From positions 1-20,653 of the forward strand of contig FR893513.1 of assembly GCA_000434035.1 (NCBI GenBank): a DNA stretch of 20,653 nucleotides, given 5' to 3'. The translations under genes and the position numbers were made by a program. Positions 1 to 7,639 of the stretch are shown piece by piece (position 1 is the first letter of the stretch; the number at the start of each line of letters is the position of its first letter). The DNA is from Clostridium sp. CAG:452 (GTDB taxonomy: Bacteria; Bacillota; Clostridia; TANB77; CAG-508). The notes beneath the pieces are model-generated. The model was not told the DNA's origin and searched no databases. It saw only the letters and a list, made by a program, of their open reading frames with translations.

Positions 1-151
1 TTATTTATCTAATTGATTATTTAATCATTATTTTATTGTTTATTTAATTATCTGTTTTATTATCTATTTAATTATTTATTTTTTTATTGTTCGTTCTATT
101 ATTTATTTTTTAAAAAATAATTGTCATACTTTTTTCAAAATCTACTGCAAT
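1..151. other. AT-rich low-complexity intergenic sequence
   Basis: This stretch is almost entirely A and T, with loosely repeated TTATTTAATTAT-like words, and has no credible ORF or RNA gene. It lies downstream of the tRNA terminator. I see no further function in it. Confidence 0.5.
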
Positions 152-189
152 AAAAAAAGAACATTTGACACAACACATATCAAATGTTC
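152..189 (-). terminator. Intrinsic terminator after the tRNA-Ser pair
   Basis: The minus strand has a perfect 10-bp stem, GAACATTTGA pairing with TCAAATGTTC (159-168 with 180-189), around an 11-nt loop. Seven T residues follow. It begins 3 nt past the CCA end of tRNA-Ser(GCT), so it should end the two-tRNA transcript. Confidence 0.9.
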
Positions 190-192
190 CTT

Positions 193-283
193 TGGCGGAG
201 ACGAGAGGATTTGAACCTCCGCGGCCCTTACGAACCCTAGCAGTTTAGCAAACTGCCCCCTTCAACCACTTGGGTACGTCTCC
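193..283 (-). tRNA. tRNA-Ser (anticodon GCT)
   Basis: The 91-nt minus-strand gene folds as a class II tRNA with a long variable arm. The acceptor stem is GGAGACG pairing with CGTCTCC, followed by a discriminator G and an encoded CCA at 193-195. The T arm contains GGTTCAAATCC. The anticodon loop reads TTGCTAA, placing anticodon GCT at 247-249. It reads AGC and AGU serine codons. It lies 13 nt downstream of a second serine tRNA and shares its promoter and terminator. Confidence 0.95.
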
Positions 284-296
284 ATATTAAAAAAAA

Positions 297-388
<92 letters not shown>

Positions 389-392
389 ATGT

Positions 393-409
393 ATGGCGTT
401 TTACGCCAT
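393..409 (-). repeat. Perfect 7-bp hairpin in the tRNA leader
   Basis: ATGGCGT and ACGCCAT form a perfect inverted repeat around a TTT loop. It sits between the predicted transcription start and the 5' end of tRNA-Ser(TGA). No T-tract follows it in the direction of transcription, so it is not an intrinsic terminator. A role in 5' leader processing is possible but not shown. Confidence 0.6.
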
Positions 410-420
410 GAACAGTATCT

Positions 421-449
421 ATAATAGCATTTTTTAACGTTAAAGTCAA
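421..449 (-). promoter_or_regulatory. Sigma-A-type promoter for the tRNA-Ser pair
   Basis: Reading the minus strand, TTGACT (444-449) is separated by 17 nt from TATTAT (421-426), and a TG one base upstream of the -10 makes it an extended -10. Transcription should start near 414, giving a leader of roughly 25 nt before tRNA-Ser(TGA). Confidence 0.85.
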
Positions 450-474
450 TAGAAATTAAAGCATTTTTTCCTTT

Positions 475-987
475 TTATTCGTTTACATCATATCTATTTG
501 GTACATTTAATGCTTTTTCTAATGCTTGCTTTTCTTCTTCTGACAATTTATTTATAGCTGATCCATTTTTTACTTGTTTCGCATATATATTAGACATTTC
601 TCTTGAATATATTCCGTTTAATATCACTCCATCATTATTATCATCTAACATTGCTAATGCAAAACTTAAATCGCTTCCTGTATCTTTAAATGCACTGTAT
701 CTAACCATTCCTATCTTTTGTATACATTGTGATATATTTTTATCTAATCTATCACAATATTTTTCAATTTCTTTATTTTTTTCATCTACATTTTCTACTG
801 CCATAATATATTTTTTAAGTATTTCGTCTATATTTTCGCCTCTACCTATCTTTTTCATAAAAGAATTATAATTTTTATTTATTTTTTTTAATTTTATGCA
901 GTTACATATATATAGTATTAATAAAATTATATTTATTATAGCAACAACAATTAAAAATATTTCAGATTTTAAAAACTCGCTTATCAT
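475..987 (-). CDS. DUF4446 family membrane-anchored protein
   Basis: This 170-aa protein has one hydrophobic N-terminal segment (about residues 10-32), then a charged helical region (about 33-85). A conserved-looking C-terminal domain follows with the stretch GMVRYSAFKDTGSDLSFALA, and then LDDNNDGVILNGIYSRE. That pattern is what I recall of DUF4446, a family found next to parAB in Clostridia. The gene follows parB by 23 nt and has a GGAGGA ribosome binding site 7 nt before its ATG, so it is probably the last gene of the parA-parB operon. Its biochemical role is unknown. Its position suggests something linked to chromosome segregation or the cell envelope, but that is inference only. Confidence 0.8.
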   Translation of the reverse strand: MISEFLKSEIFLIVVAIINIILLILYICNCIKLKKINKNYNSFMKKIGRGENIDEILKKYIMAVENVDEKNKEIEKYCDRLDKNISQCIQKIGMVRYSAFKDTGSDLSFALAMLDDNNDGVILNGIYSREMSNIYAKQVKNGSAINKLSEEEKQALEKALNVPNRYDVNE

Positions 988-1010
988 AAACTATTCCTCC
1001 AATCAATATT

Positions 1011-1859
1011 TTATTTAACTAAGCCTAAAATCCTCTCTAAATCTTCATTTGAAGAATATTGAATTATTATTTTTCCACTTCTTTGTTTTGCATCTATTTT
1101 AACTTTTGTTCCGAAAAAACTCCTAAATGAATCTTCTATATCTCTATAAATTGGTTCATATCTGTTTTTTACTGTAGAATTTGCTTTTTTCTTTATCTTT
1201 GCTTGTTTTTCTACGTCTCTTACAGTTTCTCCATTTTCTATAATATATTTTGCTGCTTGATATTGTTTTTCTGGGTCTTCTATTCCTAATAGAGCTTTGC
1301 AATGTCCTTCTGTAAGTTTTCCTTCTTTTACTAATTCTATTACTTCTGGTTGTAAATTTAGTATTCTTACTGTGTTTGCAAGGCCACTTCTACTAATTCC
1401 TAATTTGTCTGCCAATTTTTGTTGAGTTAAATTATATTTATCTAATAATTCTCTTATTGCTGTTGCCTTTTCAATAGGATTTAAATCTTCTCTTTGAATA
1501 TTTTCTATTAAAGCTATTTCATTATTTCTTTGTTCATCATAATCTCTTACAATCGCTGGTATCTCAGTAAGTCCAGCTTTTTTAGATGCTCTCCATCTTC
1601 TTTCTCCAGCAACTATTTTATAATAATTATCTTGTTTTGTTACTATAATTGGTTGTATAACACCATATTCTTTAATAGAATTAGATAAATCTTCTATAGC
1701 TTCTTCATCAAAGTTTCTTCTTGGTTGGTCTCTATTTGGCTCTACTTCTATTAATTTTAGCTTTTGAACTACTTCTCCTTCGTGTACTTTCTCTTCTTCT
1801 ACAACATTATTTATTAGTAATGCATCTAATCCTTTTCCTAAGCCTGTTTTTTTTGTCAT
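1011..1859 (-). CDS. parB: Chromosome-partitioning protein ParB (Spo0J-like)
   Basis: ParB binds parS sites near the origin, spreads as a CTP-dependent clamp, and works with ParA in origin segregation. The protein opens with TGLGKGLDALL, a typical ParB N-terminus that contacts ParA. The ParB/Srx-type CTPase domain contains DQPRRNFDEE and the GERRWRA box (about residues 85-91). A helix-turn-helix follows in TQQKLADKLGISRSGLAN, and the C-terminus is the dimerisation region. I chose the ATG at 1859 (282 aa) because AAAGGAG lies 9 nt before it. A TTG three codons upstream abuts that ribosome binding site and is unlikely. The gene follows parA by 20 nt. No Noc paralogue is in the window. Confidence 0.95.
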   Translation of the reverse strand: MTKKTGLGKGLDALLINNVVEEEKVHEGEVVQKLKLIEVEPNRDQPRRNFDEEAIEDLSNSIKEYGVIQPIIVTKQDNYYKIVAGERRWRASKKAGLTEIPAIVRDYDEQRNNEIALIENIQREDLNPIEKATAIRELLDKYNLTQQKLADKLGISRSGLANTVRILNLQPEVIELVKEGKLTEGHCKALLGIEDPEKQYQAAKYIIENGETVRDVEKQAKIKKKANSTVKNRYEPIYRDIEDSFRSFFGTKVKIDAKQRSGKIIIQYSSNEDLERILGLVK

Positions 1860-1879
1860 TTTGTTCAACTCCTTTTAAA

Positions 1880-2644
1880 TTATCTTCTTTTATCTTTTAA
1901 TATTTCATTTGTTAATTTCTCGTAACACCTTGCGCCTTTTGATTTTGGAGCATATACAGTAATTGGCATTCCAAAACTTGGTGCTTCACTTAATTTAACA
2001 TTTCTTGGTATTATTGTCTTATAGACATTATCTTTAAAATATGTTTTTACTTCTTTTATTACTTGATTAGAAAGATTTGTTCTAACATCACTCATTGTCA
2101 AAACTACGCCTTCTATATATAAGTCTTTGTTTAGTTGTTTTTTTATTAGATTAACTGTATTCATAAGTTGTCCTACACCTTCTAATGCATAATATTCGCA
2201 TTGTATAGGTATTAATAGAGAATTTGCTGCTGTAAAAGCATTTATAGTCAAAAGCCCTAACGATGGCGGACAATCTATTATAACATAATGAAAATCATTC
2301 TCAATTTTTTCTAATTTTTCTTTTAATCTTTGTTCTCTTGAAAGCATTGAAACTAATTCAACTTCAGCTCCTGCCAAATTGATGTTAGAAGGGCAAACAT
2401 ATAAATTTTTTATTTGAGTTTTCTCTATTGCTTCGTCTATTTCTACATCATTTATTATAACATCGTATATTGATTTTTCAGTGTTTTTATCTAGTCCTAC
2501 TCCACTTGTTGCATTTCCTTGTGGATCTGCATCAATCAACAGAACCTTCTTACCTTTTTTAGCTAATATTGTGCTTACATTTACTGCGGTTGTAGTCTTT
2601 CCGACTCCTCCCTTTTGATTTACTACTGCTATTACCTTACTCAA
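1880..2644 (-). CDS. parA: Chromosome-partitioning ATPase ParA (Soj-like)
   Basis: This 254-aa protein is a deviant Walker-type ATPase that partners ParB in chromosome segregation and often influences DnaA activity. The deviant Walker A NQKGGVGKTTTAVN lies at residues 9-22 with the signature lysine present. Switch I is LIDADPQGNATSG, and Walker B lies in VIIDCPPSLGLLT. Length and motifs match chromosomal Soj, with no N-terminal helix-turn-helix as in plasmid ParA proteins. Translation starts at TTG, with GGAGGG 7 nt upstream. It is the first gene of the parA-parB-DUF4446 operon and has its own consensus promoter. Confidence 0.96.
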   Translation of the reverse strand: MSKVIAVVNQKGGVGKTTTAVNVSTILAKKGKKVLLIDADPQGNATSGVGLDKNTEKSIYDVIINDVEIDEAIEKTQIKNLYVCPSNINLAGAEVELVSMLSREQRLKEKLEKIENDFHYVIIDCPPSLGLLTINAFTAANSLLIPIQCEYYALEGVGQLMNTVNLIKKQLNKDLYIEGVVLTMSDVRTNLSNQVIKEVKTYFKDNVYKTIIPRNVKLSEAPSFGMPITVYAPKSKGARCYEKLTNEILKDKRR

Positions 2645-2693
2645 TTTTATCCCTCCGTGTAAAAAAATATGAAAAAAAATTCATTGCTTATTA

Positions 2694-2722
2694 ATAATAT
2701 AAAAATATTATCAATATGTCAA
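2694..2722 (-). promoter_or_regulatory. Sigma-A-type promoter for parAB
   Basis: On the minus strand a perfect TTGACA (2717-2722) is followed after 17 nt by TATTAT (2694-2699). It lies about 50 bp upstream of the parA start and should give a leader of roughly 40 nt ending in the GGAGGG ribosome binding site. Confidence 0.85.
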
Positions 2723-2812
2723 TGAATTTTATAAATATTTTTAATTTTATTTTGTCGAATTTTGTTTAAAAATAAATTTTGTCTGGCAGTATAAATTTCT
2801 TACAGTACCAAT

Positions 2813-2841
2813 TGTTTCACGTATCTGTTTTTTGTGAAACA
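2813..2841. repeat. Split parS-like inverted repeat
   Basis: TGTTTCAC (2813-2820) and GTGAAACA (2834-2841) are the two exact halves of the 16-bp parS consensus TGTTTCACGTGAAACA, but 13 bp separate them. The left half also keeps the next two parS bases, GT. The repeat lies 2 bp beyond the rsmG stop and upstream of parA. It could be a spaced or degenerate ParB site, or a hairpin at the rsmG mRNA end. No T-tract follows it on the minus strand, so it is not a classical terminator. Confidence 0.5.
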
Positions 2842-2843
2842 GA

Positions 2844-3563
2844 CTATAATGGTTCTTTTGAAGGTGTTCCAGCTTTTCTAGGATATTTTTTGTCTGTGCA
2901 TTTTTTCTTCTCTATAATAATTATTGTTCTATACATATCTGTTTGGGGAAGTTTAAATTCTTCTATGTTAGTTATTTCTCCTCCGAGGATTTTTATTGCA
3001 TTCTTTGCTTCTATTGCTTCTTCTTTTCCTTTTGTTCCCTTCATTCCAATTGCATATCCTCCTATTTTTACAAATGGCGACAAATATTCGCTTAGCACAT
3101 TTAATGAAGCTACGGCTCTAGCAATAGCTATATTATATTTTTCTCTATAGTTACCATCATGTGCTATTTCTTCCGCCCTGCCATGTATGGTTTTTATATC
3201 TTTTAATTCCAGTTCACTTATAACTTCATTTAAAAATTTAACTCTTTTATTTAAAGAATCCAATAGTGTTACTTTTGTTTTTGGATAAACTATTTTTATT
3301 GGTATTCCAGGAAATCCCGCCCCAGTTCCTACATCTATAATAGAATCATCTTCTTTTATGTGCTTTAAAACTGTTAGAGAATCAATAAAATGCTTTTGGA
3401 TTATTTCTGAAGGTTCAGTTATATTTGTTAAATTCATAACTTTATTCCATTCTATTAAAATATTCATATAATCATAAAATTGTTTTAATTGCTTTTCTGA
3501 TAATTCTATATCTAATTCTTTTAAATTCTCATTCATTTCTTTATTAAATTCTTCTATTTTCAT
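2844..3563 (-). CDS. rsmG: 16S rRNA (guanine-N7) methyltransferase RsmG (GidB)
   Basis: RsmG uses S-adenosylmethionine to methylate N7 of a guanine in the 530 loop of 16S rRNA (G527 in E. coli). The 239-aa protein has an N-terminal helical part, the NLTNI motif (residues 44-48), and the SAM-binding glycine motif DVGTGAGFPG (77-86). IARAVASLN and GYAIGMKG follow, matching the family in order and length. The ATG is preceded by AAAAGGAG. The gene follows mnmG, the usual order in this cluster, with a perfect hairpin between them. The tail after IIIIEKKK is a short lysine-rich extension. Confidence 0.96.
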   Translation of the reverse strand: MKIEEFNKEMNENLKELDIELSEKQLKQFYDYMNILIEWNKVMNLTNITEPSEIIQKHFIDSLTVLKHIKEDDSIIDVGTGAGFPGIPIKIVYPKTKVTLLDSLNKRVKFLNEVISELELKDIKTIHGRAEEIAHDGNYREKYNIAIARAVASLNVLSEYLSPFVKIGGYAIGMKGTKGKEEAIEAKNAIKILGGEITNIEEFKLPQTDMYRTIIIIEKKKCTDKKYPRKAGTPSKEPL

Positions 3564-3581
3564 TTTTTCTCCTTTTAATAT

Positions 3582-3611
3582 AATTGGGTCGTTTCTAAAT
3601 ACGACCCAATT
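3582..3611 (-). repeat. 10-bp hairpin between mnmG and rsmG
   Basis: AATTGGGTCG and CGACCCAATT form a perfect stem around a 10-nt loop. It begins 8 nt past the mnmG stop and ends just before the rsmG ribosome binding site. No T-run follows in the direction of transcription, so mRNA stabilisation or processing is more likely than termination. Confidence 0.6.
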
Positions 3612-3619
3612 GTTAATGT

Positions 3620-5494
3620 TTATTTTCTTTTTAATTGTTCTAAATGTATTAATAAAACACTTATATCTGCAGGTGATATCCCCGAAATTCTTGATGCTTG
3701 TCCTATCGAAACTGGTCTAAATTGATTTAGTTTTTGCCTTGCTTCTAAGCTAATTCCTTTTAAATTGCTATAGTCAAAATCTTCTGGAAGTCTTTTGCTT
3801 TCAAGCTTTTTAAACTTTTCAACTTGTGCTAATTGTAGCTTTATATATCCCTCATATTTTACTTGTATTTCTACTTGTTCTGCTTCTTGTTTTGTTAAAG
3901 CAGGTCTTTCCAAATCAATTTCACTTAATTTATTATAACTAAGCTCTGATCTTTTTAATAATTCAACTAATTTCACTCCTGTACTTATTGGCGTAGAATT
4001 ATTCTTTTCTAGAAACTCATTCACTTCTTTTGTTGGCTTTATTGTTACTTTATTTATTCTTTCAATTTCTTTTTCAATGTTTTGTTTCTTTTCTAAAAAT
4101 TTATTATATCTTTCATCAGAAATAAGGCCTACTTCGTGACCTATTGGGGTTAATCTTAAGTCTGCATTATCTTGTCTTAACAATAATCTATATTCTGCTC
4201 TTGAAGTCATCATTCTATATGGCTCATTTGTTCCTTTTGTTACTATATCATCTATTAAGACCCCTATATATGCATCTGATCTATGTAGTATAATTGGCTC
4301 TTTTCCTTCTAATTGTAAGCTTGCGTTAATTCCCGCAATTATTCCTTGTGCTGCAGCTTCTTCATATCCTGATGTTCCATTTGTTTGTCCCGCCAAAAAC
4401 ATCCCTTTTATATTTTTTAATTCTAATGATAATTTTAATTGAGTTGGGTCAATTGCATCATATTCGATTGCATAAGCAGGTCTTGTAAACTCTACATTTT
4501 CTAGCCCTGGAATTGTTCTATACATTGCTATTTGTACATCTTCAGGAAGTGATGAACTCATTCCTTGAACGTACATTTCTTCTGTATTTTCTCCCATTGG
4601 CTCTATAAATATCTGATGACGTGGTTTATCACTAAATCTAACTACTTTATCTTCTATAGATGGACAATATCTTGGTCCTGTTCCTTCTATCTCTCCAGCA
4701 TATAATGGAGAACGATGTAAATTTTTTCTTATTATTTCATGTGTTTTTTCATTTGTATATGTTAAATAGCAAGGAACTTGATTAATTTGCTTTGGTTCAT
4801 TTTCAAAAGAAAATGGAGTTATATCTTTATCCCCTTCTTGTATTTCCATCTTAGAAAAATCTATAGTTCTTCTATTTACTCTAGCTGGTGTGCCTGTTTT
4901 AAATCTAACTATTTTTATTCCAAGATTTTTTAAGCATTTAGATAATTTATTTGCAGGAAATACACCATCTGGTCCACTTTCAAAATTTGTTTCACCTATA
5001 AATATTTTTCCTCTTAGATAAGTTCCAGTTGCTATTATTACTGCTTTTACTCCATATATTGCACCAATATTTGTTTCTACTGCTGTAACTTTTCCATCTT
5101 CTACTTTTATATCCACTATCTCTGCTTGTTTTATTGACAAATTTTCTTGTTTTTCTAATGTGTGCTTCATTTCTTGTTGATATTTTTTTCTGTCTGCTTG
5201 AGCTCTTAAAGAATAGACTGCTGGCCCTTTTGAGGTATTTAACATCCTAGACTGTATAAAAGTTTTATCTATGTTTTTTCCCATTTCTCCACCAAGTGCA
5301 TCTATTTCTCTTACTAAATGCCCTTTTGATGTTCCCCCTATATTAGGATTACATGGCATATTTGCAACACATTCCAAACTTATTGAAAATAATAATGTCT
5401 TATGGCCTTTTCTGCTACAAGCAAGTGCAGCTTCACATCCTGCATGTCCTGCTCCTATTACTGCTACTTCATAATCTCCTGCGTAATAACTCAT
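3620..5494 (-). CDS. mnmG: tRNA wobble-uridine modification enzyme MnmG (GidA)
   Basis: MnmG is an FAD enzyme that works with MnmE to add a carboxymethylaminomethyl (or aminomethyl) group at C5 of U34 in several tRNAs. The 624-aa protein opens with the FAD-binding VIGAGHAGCEAA (from about residue 12). It then has MPCNPNIGGTSKGHLV with the conserved cysteine, GTYLRGKIFIGE, and GPRYCPSIEDK with the second conserved cysteine. The FAD-binding FLAGQTNGTSGYEEAA follows, and the C-terminal helical domain binds MnmE and tRNA. Length is normal for the family. The ATG follows AGAAGGGA, 26 nt after mnmE. U34 modification affects frame maintenance, which may matter given the frameshift sites elsewhere in the window. 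Confidence 0.98.
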   Translation of the reverse strand: MSYYAGDYEVAVIGAGHAGCEAALACSRKGHKTLLFSISLECVANMPCNPNIGGTSKGHLVREIDALGGEMGKNIDKTFIQSRMLNTSKGPAVYSLRAQADRKKYQQEMKHTLEKQENLSIKQAEIVDIKVEDGKVTAVETNIGAIYGVKAVIIATGTYLRGKIFIGETNFESGPDGVFPANKLSKCLKNLGIKIVRFKTGTPARVNRRTIDFSKMEIQEGDKDITPFSFENEPKQINQVPCYLTYTNEKTHEIIRKNLHRSPLYAGEIEGTGPRYCPSIEDKVVRFSDKPRHQIFIEPMGENTEEMYVQGMSSSLPEDVQIAMYRTIPGLENVEFTRPAYAIEYDAIDPTQLKLSLELKNIKGMFLAGQTNGTSGYEEAAAQGIIAGINASLQLEGKEPIILHRSDAYIGVLIDDIVTKGTNEPYRMMTSRAEYRLLLRQDNADLRLTPIGHEVGLISDERYNKFLEKKQNIEKEIERINKVTIKPTKEVNEFLEKNNSTPISTGVKLVELLKRSELSYNKLSEIDLERPALTKQEAEQVEIQVKYEGYIKLQLAQVEKFKKLESKRLPEDFDYSNLKGISLEARQKLNQFRPVSIGQASRISGISPADISVLLIHLEQLKRK

Positions 5495-5520
5495 ATTTTA
5501 TCCCTTCTTCTATTTTTCAA

Positions 5521-6903
5521 TCATTTTCCTAAACAGAATTTAGAAAAGATTTCTTTTATAACATCTTCTGTTACATTTTCTCCTGTAATTTTTGATAAAT
5601 CTTCTATTATTTCTTTTATATTTATTGAAATAATGTCTATTGGTATATTATCTAAAATTGTTTTCTTTGCATTTTCTGTATGTGATATTGCATCTTCTAT
5701 CAATTTCTTATGTCTCATTTCTGTGATTATAATTTCGTTGTCAGGATTTATTTTGTTTAATTCGAATAACATGTTTAATTCTTTATAAAAGCCGCTTAAA
5801 TCGCAATTTGAGAGCAAAGAAATTTTTATAACATCTTTACCACTTTTTGTTATTCTTTCTTCTTGTTCTAAATTTTTTTCTTTCAAATCTATTTTGTTTA
5901 AAATTATAATTGCAGTTTTATCTTTTATAAAATCTAAAATTTCTTCATCTTCTTTCGTAAGCTTTTTAGAATTATCAAACATTGCAATTATTAAATCACT
6001 TTCCTTAGCAACTTTTTTAGATTTTTCTATTCCTATTTCTTCTACTTTGTTATCTGCTTTTCTTATTCCTGCAGTATCTACAAATTTAAAAGGTATTCCA
6101 TCTATTGTAACAAATTCCTCTATTGTATCTCTTGTAGTTCCTTCTATATCTGTTACAATTGCCCTATCTTCTTTTAAAATTGCATTTAATAGAGATGATT
6201 TTCCACTGTTTGGTTTTCCTATTATAGCTACTTTTATTCCATCTTTTATTATCTTTCCTGTTTCAAAACTTTTATTTAGTTTTTCTAATTCTTTTTGTAT
6301 TTCATCTAATTTTGTTAAAGCTTTATTGTTAGAAACTTCTTCTGCCTCATCATATTCTGGATAATCTATTGACGCTTCTATATCTGCAAGTAAAGAAAGT
6401 ATCATCTTTTTTATTTTTTTAATTTCTAAAGACAAATTACCTTCCAATTGATTTATAGATGCTTTTGTTTCTTTTTCAGATTTTGCATTTATCAAATTTA
6501 TTACTGCTTCTGCTTTTGCTAAATCTATTCTTCCATTCAAAAAAGCACGTTTAGTAAACTCACCTGGTTCTGCCATTTGAGCTCCGTTTTTTAGACATAA
6601 TTCTAATATTTTTCTAACCACAATAGTTCCACCATGTGAATTAATTTCGCACATATTTTCTTGAGTATAACTTTTTGGCTCTTTAAAATATGAAACCAGC
6701 ACTTCATCAACGATTTCGTTAGTTTCTGGATTGAAAATTTTTCCATATTTCATAGTGTAACCTTTAATTTCTTCTATTGATTCTTCTTTAATTGGCTTAA
6801 ATATTTTTTTTAAAACACTAAAAACATCTTTTCCAGACATTCTTATTATTCCTATTCCTGCTGTTCCTGGTGCTGTTGATATTGCAGCAATTGTTTCTTC
6901 CAT
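5521..6903 (-). CDS. mnmE: tRNA-modifying GTPase MnmE (TrmE)
   Basis: MnmE is the GTPase partner of MnmG in U34 modification. The 460-aa protein begins with MEETIAAISTAPGTAGIGII, the folate-binding domain. It continues with the helical domain (AFLNGRIDLAKAEAV) and an inserted G domain: GKPNSGKS (229-236), EGTTRDT, DTAG (276-279) and NKID (336-339). It ends in FCLGK, equivalent to the catalytic C-terminal CxGK. All key residues are present. AAAGGAG precedes the ATG. A strong intrinsic terminator lies immediately upstream, so expression from the yidC side is probably only partial unless a promoter I did not find supplements it. Confidence 0.98.
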   Translation of the reverse strand: MEETIAAISTAPGTAGIGIIRMSGKDVFSVLKKIFKPIKEESIEEIKGYTMKYGKIFNPETNEIVDEVLVSYFKEPKSYTQENMCEINSHGGTIVVRKILELCLKNGAQMAEPGEFTKRAFLNGRIDLAKAEAVINLINAKSEKETKASINQLEGNLSLEIKKIKKMILSLLADIEASIDYPEYDEAEEVSNNKALTKLDEIQKELEKLNKSFETGKIIKDGIKVAIIGKPNSGKSSLLNAILKEDRAIVTDIEGTTRDTIEEFVTIDGIPFKFVDTAGIRKADNKVEEIGIEKSKKVAKESDLIIAMFDNSKKLTKEDEEILDFIKDKTAIIILNKIDLKEKNLEQEERITKSGKDVIKISLLSNCDLSGFYKELNMLFELNKINPDNEIIITEMRHKKLIEDAISHTENAKKTILDNIPIDIISINIKEIIEDLSKITGENVTEDVIKEIFSKFCLGK

Positions 6904-6920
6904 CTTTTCTCCTTTAAGAT

Positions 6921-6948
6921 AAAAAAAACAGGGAAACTCCTCCCCCTG
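6921..6948 (-). terminator. Intrinsic terminator between khpB and mnmE
   Basis: On the minus strand CAGGGGGA pairs with TTTCCCTG (8 bp, including two G-T pairs) around a GGAG loop. Eight T residues follow (6921-6928). It lies 18 nt after the khpB stop and just before the mnmE ribosome binding site. It probably ends the rpmH-to-khpB transcript or lowers readthrough into mnmE. Confidence 0.85.
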
Positions 6949-6965
6949 CCTTTTTCTATTGTTTA

Positions 6966-7637
6966 TTATTTTAATGATATAACTACTTTTCTATAAGGTT
7001 CTTCTCCCTTACTAAATGTTTTTACTTTGCTGTTATTTTGTAATTTTGTATGAATAATCTTTCTTTCATATGCTGTCATTGGTTCTAATGTTACAGATTT
7101 TTTTGTTCTTTCTACAGTTCTTGCTAATTTTTCAGCTAAATCCTCTAAAGTTTTTATTCTTTTTTCTCTATATCCTGCTATATCTAGATAAACTCTAATT
7201 TTTTGTGTACTTTTTTTATTTGCTATTGCTGTTAATATTGTTTGAATAGCATTAATTGTTTCTCCTCTGTAACCTATTAAATAATTAAGATTTTCTCCAT
7301 TCATATCTACGTAAATATCAAAATTATTTATTTTCACTTCATATTTTGTTTCTTTTGTTAAGAAATTATCTAAAAACTCTTTAATATCTTGTTCTGCTTT
7401 TTCTATTTCTTGAATATTTTCATTATGTTTTTTTTCTTCTTTGTTTTTTTCTTTTTTATCTTCTTTTAATGTAAGTTCTACTTTAACAACCCTTGGTGAT
7501 AATATACTATAAAAACTTCTTTTTTCTTCTTCTAAAACTTTTATTTCTACTTTATCCTTTGAAACACCTAATTCTTTTAACCCTTTTTCTATGGCTTCTG
7601 TTGTTGTTTTACCTTCTGTTCTAACTGTTTTTTCCAT
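6966..7637 (-). CDS. khpB: RNA-binding protein KhpB (Jag/EloR)
   Basis: This 223-aa protein has the three-part Jag layout. There is an N-terminal Jag_N segment (about 1-56), a lysine- and glutamate-rich linker (about 57-90), and a KH domain with the GxxG loop GYRG (122-125). A C-terminal R3H domain carries ERKIIH (191-196). Family members bind RNA, pair with KhpA, and influence cell elongation and division in streptococci. The Jag_N segment ends in KRSFYSILSPRVVKV, where family members usually have a glycine-rich GxxGIG stretch, so that motif is degenerate. The start lies 2 nt from the yidC stop, with its AGGAGG inside the end of yidC, implying translational coupling. Confidence 0.94.
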   Translation of the reverse strand: MEKTVRTEGKTTTEAIEKGLKELGVSKDKVEIKVLEEEKRSFYSILSPRVVKVELTLKEDKKEKNKEEKKHNENIQEIEKAEQDIKEFLDNFLTKETKYEVKINNFDIYVDMNGENLNYLIGYRGETINAIQTILTAIANKKSTQKIRVYLDIAGYREKRIKTLEDLAEKLARTVERTKKSVTLEPMTAYERKIIHTKLQNNSKVKTFSKGEEPYRKVVISLK

Positions 7638-7639
7638 TT

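Noticed and set aside
1..118. AT-rich repeats as a possible CRISPR array or origin element
   Set aside because: There is no regular repeat-spacer period and no conserved repeat. It is low-complexity AT sequence.
1860..1868. TTG at 1868 as the parB start
   Set aside because: It directly abuts the AAAGGAG ribosome binding site. The ATG at 1859 has a 9-nt spacer.
2779..3150. 123-aa plus-strand ORF
   Set aside because: It is antisense to rsmG, whose protein is clearly conserved. The ORF is a shadow.
3582..3611. Hairpin as the mnmG terminator
   Set aside because: No T-tract follows it in the direction of transcription, and rsmG follows at once with a good ribosome binding site.
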